Shown piece by piece: positions 46,801 through 57,500 of a DNA stretch of 64,000 nt; position 1 is the stretch's first letter, and the number at the start of each line of letters is the position of its first letter. The position numbers were made by a program, and so were the translations under genes. Source of the DNA: Edaphochlamys debaryana (taxonomy: Eukaryota > Chlorophyta > Chlorophyceae > Chlamydomonadales); the NCBI GenBank assembly GCA_016858145.1, contig JAEHOE010000112.1, positions 124,001 to 188,000 on the forward strand, written 5' to 3'. The notes below the pieces were generated by a model. That model searched no databases and was not told the DNA's origin. It worked only from the letters and a program-made list of their open reading frames with translations.

Positions 46801-49800
46801 GCTTGCAAGAAATCTTGGCACCAAAGCAGGAGCGCTTGCAGACAGCTGGGGCCCAGGAGGCTGCAAACCTCCTGCCTTTCCCTTCCCCCCCTCTCACCCT
46901 CTCCTCCTTGCACTCTTCCTAACCTTCGCGACTCTATCTGCTCTTTACTCTCGCACTCCTGCCCCCTCTCACCTTAACCCCTAACCCCCGCCCCCACAGA
47001 TCCGCGAAAACATGGGCCGCGAGCTGGGCGACGACCCGCAGCTCATGGCCACCCTATTCGTGGCGCAGTTCGCGGGCCAGGTGCCGGAGCCGCAGGCGCG
47101 CCCGCAGGCCTCGCGCCCCTCGCTCTACCGCCAGCGCGTGCAGCAGGGCGGCACGGGCGCCGCGCCCTCGGCGGCGCCCTCTCGTGCGCACTCGATGCGC
47201 CCCGGCGCGCCCGGCCCCGTGGCGGCGCTGCAGGACACCAACACGCCCGAGGGCATGCTCACGCGAGCGCTGCAGGCCATGCTGGGCGGCCAGCAGGGCG
47301 GCCAGCAGCTGCCGGGCTCCGGCGCCGCCACGCCCGGTGGCGCGGGTGCTGGTGCAGGGGCGGGCGACGGCGTGCAGGTGTCGCCTGGGTCCATCACGGA
47401 CGGCGCACCGCGCGCCCGGCCCCGGCCCAAGGGCCCCGGCACCAAGAGCCGCGCGCGCTTCGCCCCCGACCTGCAGCTGCCGGCGGACGAGGACGAGGGG
47501 CCGGCGGCGGCGGCGGGGTCAGCCCCCGCCAGCCCAGCGGGAGGGCTGCCCAGCGGCCGCCGCGGCTCCATGACGGCCGTGCACCCCGCCGGCAGCGGCG
47601 GCAGCTTCGCCAGCCCTGGCGCCGGCCCGGGCGCAGCAGGCAGCCGCAGCCTGCGCGGCGTGCTGTTTGGCGGCCCCTCCAGCCGCCGCGGCTCGCGCGT
47701 GGCGGCGGTGGACTCGGGACCGCGCTCCGTGTCCTTCTCCGCGGCCGTGGCCGGCGGCGGCGAAGGCGCGGGCGGCGCGCTGCACGTGCTGCCGCCCGGC
47801 GCCCGCTCCGCGCGCTCCATGCTGGCGCCGCAGCCCTCGGCCGCCTCCGTCGTGAGCCCCCCGGGGCCGCTCTCGCGCACCGAGACCGGCGCCAGCGGGG
47901 CCCTGGCGGCGCCCGAGCCCGCCACCATCCGCCGCCCCCAGATCCACAAGATGAGGTCCATGTCCATGGCCGCACGCGCCCGCTCCTTCGTGAGCGGCGC
48001 GCCGGGCGAGATCGCGCCCGCGTCGCCCAGCGGGGCCGCTGCGGCCGCCGCCGCCATGGGCTCCTCCATGGGCTCCATGACATCGCCCGGCTCCTTTGGG
48101 CTGGGCTCCGCCAGCCGCGGCTTCAGCGGTGCCGCCACGCCCCGCGGCGACATGATCGCGGCGCAGATCGCCTCGCTGCCGCCCGACGGCGCCGTCATCT
48201 TCGCCACGTCAGCGGCCGTCGTACAGCGGCTCACGTCGCACGTGCTGATGCTGCTGCGTGAGCTGCGTGGCGTGCAGGCCGACGCTGACGCCATGCTGCG
48301 CAGCACGCTGGTCATGGTGCAGCGCCTGTCGGGCCCTGTCGACTCGCGGCCGTTCCGGGGACGCGCGGCGCGCATGGTCCCGGGCGTGCTGTCCAGCCCC
48401 GCCTCCAGCCCGCCCATCTCGCCCCAGACCGAGAAGCCTCCCGGCTGGCAGGACACCGCCGCCGCCACCGTTGCCGCCGCCAACGCGGCCGTGGCGGCAG
48501 CCATGGCGGCGGGCGCCACCGGCCGCGCGAGGGCGGCGGCGCCCGACGATGATGACAACATGCTACCGCTGCCGCCCGTGGGCAGCCTGCGGGGGGCTGA
48601 CTCGTACACCAACAGCCCGCGCGCCCTGGCGGCGCTGGCGGCCAGGCAGGGCGCCTTCGCGCCCGGCCCCACCTCCTTCGCCCCGCCCGCATCCGCCTCC
48701 CACTCCCCCGCCCGCGCCTCGTCCGGCAGCGCCGAGCCGCGCCAGGCCCCCCCGGTGCCCGTGTCGGCCATGGCGCCGCTGCCGCCGGCGGTGCTGCCGG
48801 CGGGCATGGAGCCCAAGCCAGCCACGCCGCCGCTGGCCGCCACCCCCGCCGCCGCTGCCGGGCCGGAGCCCGAGGAGCCCCCGCCGCTGGAGGCGGAGGA
48901 GACCGTGGTGCGGCTGGGAGACGCAGCCGCGCAGGCCGCAGGTGAGCCGGGGGGCCCTGACTGGGGCTGGCTCAGCTTCCCAGCTCCAGCTACCCTAGCT
49001 CCTGCAGGCTTTTGCAGGCTCTGCATTTGCCACCAGTCCCAGTTGCCGGCCTTAGTATGCTCTTTCTCTCGCTTTACGTTTGCCCCTCACTCCCTCTCAC
49101 CCTCGCTGTGACCTGCAATCTCCCTTCCTCGTTGACGCTCCCTACCCCTTCCCTGCCCCAACCCGCAGCCGCCCTCGCCGCCGAGGAGGCCGAGTACGCG
49201 GAGCGCGAGGCGCTGGCCGCGGAGGAGGGCCTGGAGCCGCCCCCGGGCTCCGGCGCACAGGAGGGCCGGCTGCGGCCGCTGGGCTCCCGCGCAGCCACGC
49301 CCGACCTGGGGGCCCAGGGGGAGCTGGCCGCCCGCCTGGGCAGCGCCAGCGGGCTGCAGCGGCCCGGCAGCGTCACGGAGACGCGGCGGCCGGGGAGCAC
49401 GGGCAGCGGGGCCGGGGGCATGGAGGTGCTGCAGGTGGGGCCCTTTGCGTGGGGGATGGGTGAGGCGGGCTTGGGAGTGTGTGGCTAGAAGGGAACAACA
49501 GCTGTACCGTATGCTTTCGTACTCACCTCTTACCCGCCAGCCTCCACCCTCATAAGCCTTCACCCTCTCTCCGTCTCTCCCTCCGCAGGGCGCCGGAGCG
49601 TACCGCGCATCCACGCCCACCCGCGCCTCCGGCTCCTCCCGCGCCGCCAGCCCCCTGCAGCCCACCGAGGCCATGCTGCGCCTCTCGCCCGAGCCCTCGG
49701 CCGCATCCGCCGCGGGCTCCGCCGCCGGCAGCCGGGCCAGCAGCCGCCTGGGCTCGCGGCCCGTCAGCGCCGCCCCAGCGCGGGAGCTGCCCGAGGAGGA

Positions 49801-52330
49801 CAGCGCGCAGCGCAACCTGCCGGAGCCGTCGGGCCCACGCAGGCCCACGGGAGACGGCCGGGCCCCGCCTGGGCCCGAGGCCGAGGGCGGGGACATCCCA
49901 GAAGAGCCCACGGCGGCTGCGGCGGCCCGCGCCGTGCCGCAGAGGCCCCGGGCTGCGGCGGGAGAGGACGTGCCGCGTCGCTTCTCGGCCCAGGGCGGGG
50001 AGGTGTTGGAGGAGGAGGCTGCCGCCGCCGCCATGCCGCCGCCGCTGCGCCGCCAGCCCACCCCCGAGCAGCTTTCGCGTGCTCCGTCCATCCCCGCTGG
50101 GGAGGTCGTGGAGGAGGAGGCTGCCGCCGCCGCGGCCGCAGTGGCAGCGGCTGCGGCAGCCGCACCGCCCCGCCGCTCCCGCGTGTCGGGGCCGGGCGGG
50201 GAGGTGCCCGAGGAGCCGGTGCTGGTGGCGGTGCGGTCGCGCAAGAGCCTGGCCGCCGCCGCCGCCCCGCAGCCGCCGCCGCCGGCGCGCATCAGCGACG
50301 CTGGCGAGATCGAGGAGGAGCCCGCGGCGGCCGCCGCCGCGCCTCCCCCCGCCCCCGTGGTCCCCGCCGAGGAGCCCTTTGTCCTGGGCGCTCGCCGCCC
50401 CGTGTCCTTCAAGGCGCCGCGCCCGGCCGAGCAGGAGCGGGGGCCCGCCCCCGCCTCCCGCACCGCCACGCCGCCCACTGCCCAGGAGCAGCGGGGCGAC
50501 GAGGAGGCGGAGGGGGACCTGGGCCGGCCCTCGCGCCAGGCCAGCCGCCTGGCCTTCTCGGAGGCCTCGCAGGGTGCGGGCGGGGAGGAGGAGGACGACG
50601 AGCCCACGGAGCCGCCGGGCTGGTGGGGCGGCGAGGAGGCCGAGGCCGAGGCCTCGGAGCCCCTGGGCGCCCCCTCGGGCCTGCTCCGCGCCAAGAGCAC
50701 GCACGAGCAGCGCATGGCGGCCCGCGCGCTCACGGCCGTGCCCCTGCCGCCGCTGCCGCTGGGCGTGCCGGAGCCCATCGGCCGCCGCATGCGCTCCACC
50801 ACCACCACCGCCCCCGGCTCCCCACGCTCCACCGCCGGCCAGGTGCCGCCGTCGGGCCCCGGCCCCTCGCAGGCGCAGCAGTACCCGCCGCGCACGCCCA
50901 CGCCCGAGCCGGACGTGGAGGCTCGGCCAGAGGGGCCGCAGCTGGGCCTGGCCGGCCGCGCGCTCTCTCGCCGCTTCGCCCAGGCCCCTGCCGCACCCAT
51001 CGTGCCGCCGACGCCCGACGCGCCGCCCGCTGCGCCGCTCGTGGCCCCCCCGCCTCCGCCCTCGGCCCTGGCCCACCCCGCCCCCCCCGACAGCCCCGCC
51101 CGGCAGCGGCGGCACGTGCAGGTGCAGCTGCCGCCCGAGATGGAGCGCCGCCAGGCGCAGCTCGCGCGGCAGCAGGAGGCCCTGGCCGCAGCCGTGGCCG
51201 CAGTGGAGGCGCGCCGCGCAGAGAGCCGCGCGGGCAGCCGGGCCGCCAGCCGGGCCGTCAGCCGAGCCGCCAGCCGGGCGACCAGCCGCGCCGCCAGCCG
51301 CGCCGGCTCCTTCACGGCCTCCACGGCCCCCGGCGCCGCGGGCCTGGGCTTCCCCGCCTCGGCCTTTGGTCGCTCCCAGGCGGGCGGCGAGGACAGCGAG
51401 GACTCCAACCCCGCCTCCCGCGCCACCTCCTTCGCCGTGCCGCCGCCGCTGGCGCGCCACGGTGCGCCATCGATCGGCGGCGGCCTGGGCGGCCCCCAGC
51501 GCTCCGGCGGCTACACGCTGCGCGGCGGCCTGAGCCAGGTGCTGGGCCGCCGGGCGCTCATGGCGCAGTCGGCCGCCGCCTCCGAGGCCGACACTTCGGA
51601 CGACGAGGGCGGCATCGAGCCGGGCAGCAACGCCGCCGCGCTGGCCGCAGCCGCGCTGGGGCGGCGGCGCGAGGCCGAGGCGGCGCAGCGTGCGGCGGCT
51701 GAGGAGCTGCTGGGCGTGATGCGCTCGGGGCTCAGCGGCACGGGCGAGCGCCTGGCCGTCAGCCGCCGCACCGGGTCCAACACCGCGGGCCCTGGCGCCG
51801 CTGCCCCGCCCTCGCCCATGCCCGGCCTGGCGCAGCGGGAGCTCTCCACCATCCCCGCCACCGGCTCCTTCACCGCCGGCCGCTCCACCCTGGGCCTGCC
51901 CGCGCGCCCCGCCGCAACGGCCTTCGCCTCCCGCGAGTGGGGCCGCGGCACCGTCACGGCCGCTCCCAGCGGCGAGGGCGGCAGCGGCAGCGGCGAGGCT
52001 CGGCCCGGGGCGGTGGCCAGCGCCGCCGTGGGCCCCATCGTGCCGCCGCCGGCGCTGTTCGCGCCGTCGGCCAGCATCCGCGGCCAGCCGGCGCCCGTGC
52101 GCCGGCGCTGGGGCGGCCTGGGCGGCGACCCCTCGCCTCCCTCCGGCCCGCCCGGCGAGGAGCTGCAGCCCGTGTTTGCGCCGCAGCCGGGCGCGGGCCC
52201 ACCCCGCACTCCCGAGATGCCGTTCGGGGGCGCGGGGGGTCTGGACCTGGAGGACGTGGACCTGCCCGCCTCGGGCACCATGCGCCGGGAGGCGCCCGTG
52301 CCGCGGCGCCGGCAGCTGGGCGACGAGTAG
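16664..52330 (+). CDS. Giant lectin / polyproline / Ig-like / polycystin fusion protein (about 9,246 aa), candidate mastigoneme axial protein
   Basis: Forty-two exons run from the ATG at 16664 to the TAG at 52328-52330; coordinates are given in the region entries below. Exon phases agree at every junction. Two proline-rich exons (7 and 9) need a one-base correction in a C run, and several further run-length differences inside exon 6 cancel out. The exon lengths sum to 27,741, a multiple of three. Order: signal peptide, SP-rich HRGP segment, five C-type lectin-like domains, polyproline shaft (about residues 1180-4864), Ig-like domains (to about 5950), Gly/Ser/Asp-rich linker, polycystin domain and five membrane helices (about 6600-7312), cytosolic tail. 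I see no stop, polyadenylation signal or new start between the parts that would split the gene. By family knowledge it should sit in the plasma or ciliary membrane with the rod outside. The closest idea I have is the polyproline axial protein of Chlamydomonas mastigonemes, unverified. Alternative: two or more neighbouring genes, which cDNA would settle. Confidence 0.75.
16870..17580 (+). repeat. 63-bp tandem repeat coding for an SP-rich HRGP segment
   Basis: About nine copies of a 63-bp unit encode a 21-residue motif of the form [21 protein letters not shown]. Unit starts are seen at 16941, 17004, 17067, 17130, 17193 and so on. Variants swap Glu for Leu or Ser. Serine-proline blocks like this are typical of algal cell-wall HRGPs and pherophorins, where prolines are hydroxylated and O-glycosylated. 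This spacing differs from the later shaft, which uses uninterrupted runs of 11-14 prolines. The segment lies between the signal peptide and the first lectin domain, within exon 1. Confidence 0.85.
17590..21262 (+). other. Five C-type lectin-like domains (exons 1-6)
   Basis: Exons: 16664-18167, 18424-19709, 19945-20050, 20281-20424, 20625-20803, and the start of exon 6 at 20956. CTLD1 (17590-18075) shows [12 protein letters not shown] and [18 protein letters not shown]2 (18430-18870) and CTLD3 (18920-19430) sit in exon 2, with a WVGL or WLGL core and terminal CR. CTLD4 (19520-20370) spans exons 2-4. CTLD5 (20630-21258) has QPDNW followed by EDC and then WNDRAC, the residues expected in a calcium-dependent, galactose-type sugar site. 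The first four lack a clear QPD/EPN triplet and may be structural or bind other ligands. Intron 1 has a GC donor (18168) with consensus CAG/GCAAGC. Confidence 0.88.
21280..32849 (+). other. Polyproline shaft, exons 6-9
   Basis: Exon 6 (20956-28437, almost 7.5 kb) and exons 7 (28608-30783), 8 (30981-31775) and 9 (31931-32849) encode about 3,700 residues. The repeated pattern is a run of 11-14 prolines, then a linker of 8-25 residues rich in Ala, Ser, Asp, Met and Pro, such as PDAPPPP or [10 protein letters not shown]. Uninterrupted proline of this kind forms a stiff left-handed polyproline II helix when hydroxylated and glycosylated. Linkers are variations on a small set, which indicates growth by repeat duplication. 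Exons 7 and 8 end in G with a GGG/GTGAGC donor and exon 9 in AACAG/GTGCGC. C-run length differences interrupt the frame at several places (see findings). Confidence 0.8.
22229..24629 (+). repeat. Higher-order tandem repeat, unit 798 bp (266 codons), three copies
   Basis: Anchors starting GCCCATCGACCACGC occur at 22229, 23031, 23832 and 24630, giving spacings of 802, 801 and 798. The third copy is the clean 798-bp unit. The second differs by three extra single Cs, and the first by one extra C plus a three-base addition. Apart from these the copies are nearly identical over hundreds of bases, so the duplication is recent or kept uniform by gene conversion. Parts of the same unit reappear, more diverged, at 25800-26130 and 27170-27500. 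Confidence 0.9.
33061..40124 (+). other. Ig-like (DUF5011/HYR type) and cysteine-rich domains, exons 10-31
   Basis: Exons: 33061-33094, 33232-33630, 33833-33967, 34186-34350, 34499-34626, 34851-35118, 35282-35386, 35584-35769, 35966-36103, 36316-36402, 36542-36640, 36764-36967, 37184-37270, 37427-37543, 37700-37740, 37938-38022, 38258-38409, 38624-38707, 38869-39019, 39189-39418, 39583-39757, 39945-40124. At least four modules carry a motif like [10 protein letters not shown] (also [29 protein letters not shown]) and end in YxITYDVxDxxGN-type strands, as in DUF5011/HYR Ig-like domains. Many cysteines suggest disulphides. Intron 13 has a GC donor at 34351. This block joins the rod to the membrane-proximal part. 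Confidence 0.72.
34760..34850. repeat. Intronic (CCCCTA)n/(CCCCCA)n tract
   Basis: The last 90 bases of intron 14 of the giant gene are a 6-bp tandem repeat that changes from CCCCTA to CCCCCA just before the acceptor CCAG at 34847-34850. The tract forms the pyrimidine-rich part of the splice site. Confidence 0.85.
40280..42144 (+). other. Low-complexity Gly/Ser/Asp/Ala linker, exons 32-33
   Basis: Exon 32 (40280-41872) and exon 33 (42040-42144) follow the Ig-like block. Residues about 6010-6060 are an acidic serine-glycine stretch ([17 protein letters not shown]), coded by repeated GGATCC-like triplet patterns. An alanine-rich, mildly helical region and a second SG-rich patch near 41700 come next. 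Serine-glycine next to acidic residues is a typical O-glycan attachment setting, but no family was recognised. The end of exon 32 and exon 33 form an amphipathic coiled-coil-like segment. Confidence 0.55.
42342..46515 (+). other. Polycystin domain and membrane helices, exons 34-39
   Basis: Exons: 42342-43474, 43704-43893, 44042-44234, 44421-44686, 44856-45347, 45538-46515. Residues about 6770-6955 fit the polycystin (TOP) domain of the PKD2/PKD1 family: [11 protein letters not shown] start, FFDTRLGLNRTQ, then [20 protein letters not shown], equivalent to the FIDFSVYNANINLFC strand in PKD2. Five hydrophobic helices follow: about 6975-6998, 7036-7064, 7168-7194, 7208-7236 and 7284-7312, matching S2-S6. 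No S1 helix is seen before the polycystin domain, which suits a protein whose N-terminus is already outside. The loop before S6 has no clear LGD-type selectivity filter, so conduction is uncertain. Confidence 0.8.
47000..52330 (+). other. Long cytosolic low-complexity tail, exons 40-42
   Basis: Exons 47000-48941, 49169-49434 and 49589-52330 encode about 1,650 residues after S6. The tail is rich in Ala, Pro, Ser, Gly and Arg and shows no globular domain. Two internal patterns stand out. Five or six modules of the form GGEVxEEE followed by polyalanine and an arginine/proline patch lie at about 49880-50330. An octad-like SRAASRAG repeat lies at 51225-51305. Both look suited to repeated binding of a partner or to phosphorylation. 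The stop is TAG at 52328-52330. Confidence 0.75.
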
Positions 52331-53407
52331 CGCCGCGTAGCGGCTTGGATGCAGGGCGGAGAAGAGGAAAGGGGGAAGGGATTGGAAGGAGGATGGAGAG
52401 TGCAAGGAGTTGGAGGAGGCTTAGAGCTGGTTTAGGAGACAGGCCTGCTGGGGACCACGCGCAGGCTGTCTGGGCAGGGGATTTACTAGCGGGATGGGAC
52501 AAGAGCAAGGTGATCGGAGGACACGCGCACAGGGAGCGCTGGAACTGTGCAGGGTACGGGTTCGTGGTACGGATCAGTGTCCGCATGGGGCTCGGAGCAA
52601 TGCAATGCTCGAGCGCTTGTCGCGTGTGCGGACCTGGCTGGGTGGGGGCAGGTGATTCATTCATTCGCTGCCCCGCGCAATAAAGCTTCGCGGCGGGGCC
52701 GCTGACCGCTCAGCCCCTCCTGGTCTGTGTCGTGATTGGACCGCTGGTCCGACTCCACAGCGATCGGGGCCATGGCCTATCCTACGTGTGTTGCTACATG
52801 CAAATGGTGCCTCGTGTTTTGCGTGCGAGCTTACAGGGCTGCGTGAGCTTGAACTTGACGGTGCCCCACCATTCATTGCTCGGTTGCTTGGGTGGACGGG
52901 GTGTGGTTGGATCGGGTTGAGCTTACATGACAAAGGTCGTTCTATTCCCAGGGAAAGGCGGCGGGCGGCCGCGCAGGTATGAGTTTGTGTTTGGGCCGCC
53001 CTCCAGGGTGGCGCGGGTGGGCCATTGTGCGGTGCCAGGATCACCGCGGCGGAGGCTGCGCTGGGGGGGACGGGCAACACCCCTCCAGCACAGGCCCCGC
53101 CCGCGTCCGGCAATGGCTGGCAGGAAGTGGGAGAAGAGGGAGCTGCCGACTGCAGCGCCTGGGGGGGAGGCCGCCCGCCGCTTTGTTAGCAAGTAGGGAC
53201 AGGAGAAGGGCGTACGAGCAAGGGTGCTGTGCGGGTGCGGACCGAACAGGCCCGCCCCACGCAGCCCCGATTTCATCCTGCACGAGTGCATTGTGACATG
53301 CTGTGTGTCTTGCTTCCGTGGGCGCATGCGCAACACATGGGAGGCTTTGACGTTGTGAGAGAGACGGGCACTTTCGCGGGCCTGCGCCCGCCATGCCACA
53401 ATTGTAA
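52331..53407 (+). other. Probable 3' untranslated region of the giant gene
   Basis: The first TGTAA, the usual polyadenylation signal in Chlamydomonas-type algae, after the stop is at 53403-53407. This gives a 3' untranslated region of about 1.07 kb. An AATAAA at 52679-52684 is also present but is not the usual algal signal. No supported coding exon was seen in the stretch. Confidence 0.5.
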
Positions 53408-54523
53408 GGCCCAGTGGTGTTCTCTCCTCGCCTCCCTCACCTGGGGGCCGGGGCCTGGTGTCGCCAGGCGTGGCACCTGCCGGTACCGTAACGGGTTCGA
53501 AGCCGGGGGGTGCTTTGACCTTTGAGCCTATGTAGGCGGCGCTAGCTGCAGGCCTTGCGGAATATGAGCTTGCAGCTAGCCTACATGCAGGCGTACGTCC
53601 AGGCAGGTCCAGGCCTGAGTATGTATCCAGGCCTATGTCCAGGCCTATGAAGGCGTCCAGGCCTGTGTTGTTGTTGGCGGCTGGACAGCTGGCTAAAAGC
53701 CTTACGTTCTTGCCGCCATGCCCTTCACTCTCCGCATGCGCCCGGCCCGTTCGGACGGTTGCGCCGCTCCATCGGAGTGCTCAGAGCATGCAGCCGAGCC
53801 CCAGGCCCCCCCAGCCCTGAAGCCCTTTCCGGGGACGTACCGAGATACCGAGTACCGGTATCGTACATCCGCCCAAGGCTTGCACCGCTTGCTTTCGGGT
53901 CTCTTTCGAGAGAATCTCTCCCAGATGGAAGTAACGGATTGAGAGGGGTGCTCGGGGGAGGGTCATAAGGGTGCGGCTGAGGTACACATGGGCGGGGCGA
54001 GCAGGGGGGGGGGGTTGACGAGAACGTCGTGGCCAGAAGCCGCATCGTATAGGTGAAGCAGCCGCGCACGAGACGGGCAGGTCGACACCCTGAGCTGCGA
54101 GGACCCCCGTGAGGGTGGAAATGAAAATGCTAAAGCGCAGCCTCCAGTGCACTGGCTGCGGTGGGGACACATGGTGAGGGGGGCCAGGGGGGGGGGACCG
54201 GGGGTGAGGACGCGGGGCGGCGACACCCCTTCTCAAGCCCTTTCTGGCCCTCCCAGGCCGTCGTGCCCCAGCACACCTGGCCCCTCGCCAGTGCCAATGA
54301 GAAGCTACACCTATTGTTGCGAAGTGTCCTTGGCTGGCCGCACGTCTCACTCTTGCGCTCACGTCCAACTGGTCCAACTGTCGCGATGAGACGCGGAGGA
54401 AGAGGGAGTGTGACTCGGTTGCGGGCTGCTCCGCCCCTGCTTATACACGGTCAGGTGGCCTACTGCCCCAGACGCGTCGCTGCAGCTAGCGCACTTGGCG
54501 GGTGGTCGCACATCACAGCAAGA
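53408..54523. other. Intergenic region upstream of the GDSL esterase gene
   Basis: Bases 53595-53665 hold four or five short direct repeats around GTCCAGGCCT, spaced about 12-16 bases apart. The rest holds poly-G tracts (54003-54015, 54185-54200) and no supported gene. The promoter of the esterase gene should lie in the right half. Confidence 0.4.
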
Positions 54524-57500
54524 ATGCGCTCACTTCGCGCCATCATTGCGCTGGCTGCGCTTCTGGCCGCCGATGTTGCGCTAGGATTGCGCTGGAATGT
54601 ACGCAACCTGCCGCCCGGAGCCTTGCACCGACCTCCGCCAAAGAGGGCGCCCAAGGCAGCGGGCACGGAGTACGTTCTCGTCATGTTCGGAGACTCCTAC
54701 TCTGACACAGGCGAGCATGTGCAGGGCTGGCTATATGACGGGCTGTCCAGCCCATCATGGTGCCGCGCATGGGTGTGGCCGTTGTGTGCCACGGCGCGTT
54801 ACAAGAGGAACGACGCCATACGGCTTCTGCACACTTGCACTGGGCTCAGAGCCACCTTCCGAGCGGCTCTGGCCCTAAGGCCGCGCCGTTTCCCTACGAA
54901 CGACTTAGGACGAGTCTTCGAGGGTACTCGACACCTGTGCCTTCCCCGCCTCCCCCCAATACCGCAGGCCGCACCTTGAAGGCGTCGGGTCTGCCGCAGC
55001 CCGACGTCTACTGGAAGGGCCGGTGCGTAACCGGCTGCGGCGGGCGTGCCGGCTATGAGTTATGCCGCATCATGCCTCACACCCTCCTCTTCCTCCCCTT
55101 CCTCCCCCTCATCGGCCACCCCCTGGCCCCGCAGCTACACTAACGGTGAGGCCCCGTCACTAGGCTCATGGGCCCATGGGGAGGGAAGGGTCAATAACGC
55201 CGCCTGCCTGGTCCCCCCCCCCTGCCTGGGGTGGCCCCCCATCCGCCCCCCAACCCCCCTTCGGAATCTCCCCGCATTCCCCCCCCCCAGGCCCTAACTG
55301 GTTTGACTACCTGCAACAGACCCTGGAGGCAAAGTACAAGACGCGTGTAGGGCCCGGGGCCGAGGGGTTCCTGGGGTCTGGGGTCTGGGGCCGCGGGACT
55401 GGGGGTCTGAGCTGGCGTGTGGGCTGTGCGTGGGGACACCCGGGTGGGATGCGGTTGGCTGTATCGGTGGGCAGTGCGTCGAGCCGCCGCGCCGCCTGCC
55501 CCTCAGGTCGACCGCGCACCGCGCCCTGCTGCTCCCCCCCCCCTTCCCCGCAGGTGTTCAACTACGCCTATGGGGGCGCCACCGCCTGCCGCAACGCCGA
55601 CATGGAGGCGGCCTTCCCGTGAGTGGGCCCCGGGGGGGCTGTGAGTGGGCCCCGGGGGGCCTGTGAGTAGGCCCCGGGGCTGCACGCTGCATGGCTCCAC
55701 GGGCTGCGGCCCTCCGAGGCTGTGGGCCCGCGCCCCGGGGAGGGCCGTCCCGGGGAGGGGAGGCCACAGCACGAGGACGGCGCTGCGACTGCTTCCCCCG
55801 AAGGATGCAGGAAGGGGAAACGGGCGGCAACAGCACCCCTCCGCACGCCGACAGTCGAAGGGCCTTCAGCCCAGGCTCGCGGGCACGGGCAGGGCGCGGC
55901 GGCCGCAGGGGCCAGGGGAGCCGTAGGGACCTGCGCCGCCCGTGGTGGGACTGGCCGGGCCCAGCTGCATGCTCGGCCTCTGGGACTGCCGCGGCATGGC
56001 CCCGTCTCCACAGCACACGTGCAACGTCCCGCTACCGGGCCCCTCGCCCCCCGCCGCCCCAATTCCTCAACCTGCCTCCCATCCCCGCCCCCCTCTCGCA
56101 TGGTGGCCCGGCGCTCCCTCCTCGCCTGTGTGCACCCCTGGGCGCAGCTACGTCAAGGTACGCACGCAGGCCCCCTGGGGACGGCAATGCGGGGCCGTGC
56201 GTGGCGAGGCGGAGCAGTGCGGGGCCGGGCCGGGGTCGGGCGGGGGCGAGCCTTGAGAAGCCCCGCTTCCACGCAGCCCAGACACTCCTCCCCTCTCCCT
56301 CGTCTCACCCTGCCCTGTCCCCTCACCCCTTCCCCCCTCCCCCTCCCCCTCCCCCTCCCCCCTTCCTCCCCCCCCCCCAGCCCCTGCCCAACCAGACGGA
56401 CATGTTCCTGGCGGACCTCAAGGCGGGGGCGGCGCCGCGGGCGGGGCCGGGGGTGCGGGTGGTGCCCATGCAGGTGGGGGGGGGCGCGTGTGTGCGTGGA
56501 GGGGGGGGGGCGGGGGCGGGGGGCCTGAGGCCTGAGGAGGCGGGGGTGCAGCGAGGGGAGCGGTGAGGTGGGCCAGTGGGGCGCAGGGTGCCGCACTCCC
56601 TGCTCGAGCACTGACGGCGTGTGCTGGCGGCGGCCTCTCAAGTTCGGTAGGGCGGATCGCTTGGGCTGACAGCCCGCTTCCCTTTCCACCGCCCTGCAAC
56701 CCCCCAGTGGCTGGGCGGCAATGACATTGAGGTGCGTGCACGTGTGTGTGTACGGGGGTGGGGCGGGGGGGGGGGGGTGTTAGTTGCTGAGCGGGGTGGA
56801 GGGGCGCCCCGGGGCGAGGCGGACCTGGGACCCCACGTGCTGGGTGGGCAGGCATCGGGCAGTGGCGGGGTTGCATGGCATGCCGCCGCTGCTGAGGCGG
56901 CCCCCATACCTGGGCCCAACCAGAGCCCCCCGGGCTGCCCCGACCCTCCCTGTCCCCCCCACCAGTTCGTGATCCGTGCCGCCGGGATGACGGGTGTGGC
57001 CCCCACCCCGGATGACATGATGAAGCTCATCGCAGCGACCGTCAAGTGTGGGTTGGGCGAGCGAGAATAGGAGTTGGTGATCGGGTGGAAATGCGGCGTG
57101 TGCGGGGGGGACGGGAGGGGGGGGTGCTCCAGGCCTCCCCCTGCCGCCCCTCTCAGCTACAGCTCAGCTCAAACCCCTCCCACCCCCCCTCCACCCCTCC
57201 ACCCCCCTTCCTTCACCCCTCCACCCCCCAGGCCGCATCGAGTCCACCCTGGCCCTGGCCCTCAGCGGGGCTGTGTACGACATCGCGCTTTTCCCCGCCG
57301 GCCCCATCTGGATGATGCCCCGGGTTCCGGTGCCGTTCAAGGCAATGGTGGGGAGAGGGGGGAGGGGGGGGGGCCGGGCGGGGAGTGGGGGTCGGGAGGT
57401 CTCGGGCCCAACTGCGCCGGAGGAGAGCAGCGGCTGGAGTTGGGTGGCGGGGACGTGATGTCGTGGGCTAAGGCCCCTGCCAACAGCCCCTCCCTTCCCC

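Noticed and set aside
52679..52684. AATAAA as polyadenylation signal of the giant gene
   Set aside because: Algae of this type use TGTAA; one is found at 53403-53407. The AATAAA may be chance.
53485..53512. tRNA T-arm-like GGTTCGAA
   Set aside because: No pairing T stem and no acceptor, D or anticodon arms around it.
54003..54200. Poly-G tracts as possible regulatory quadruplexes
   Set aside because: Such tracts are common throughout this GC-rich window; no specific placement supports a function.
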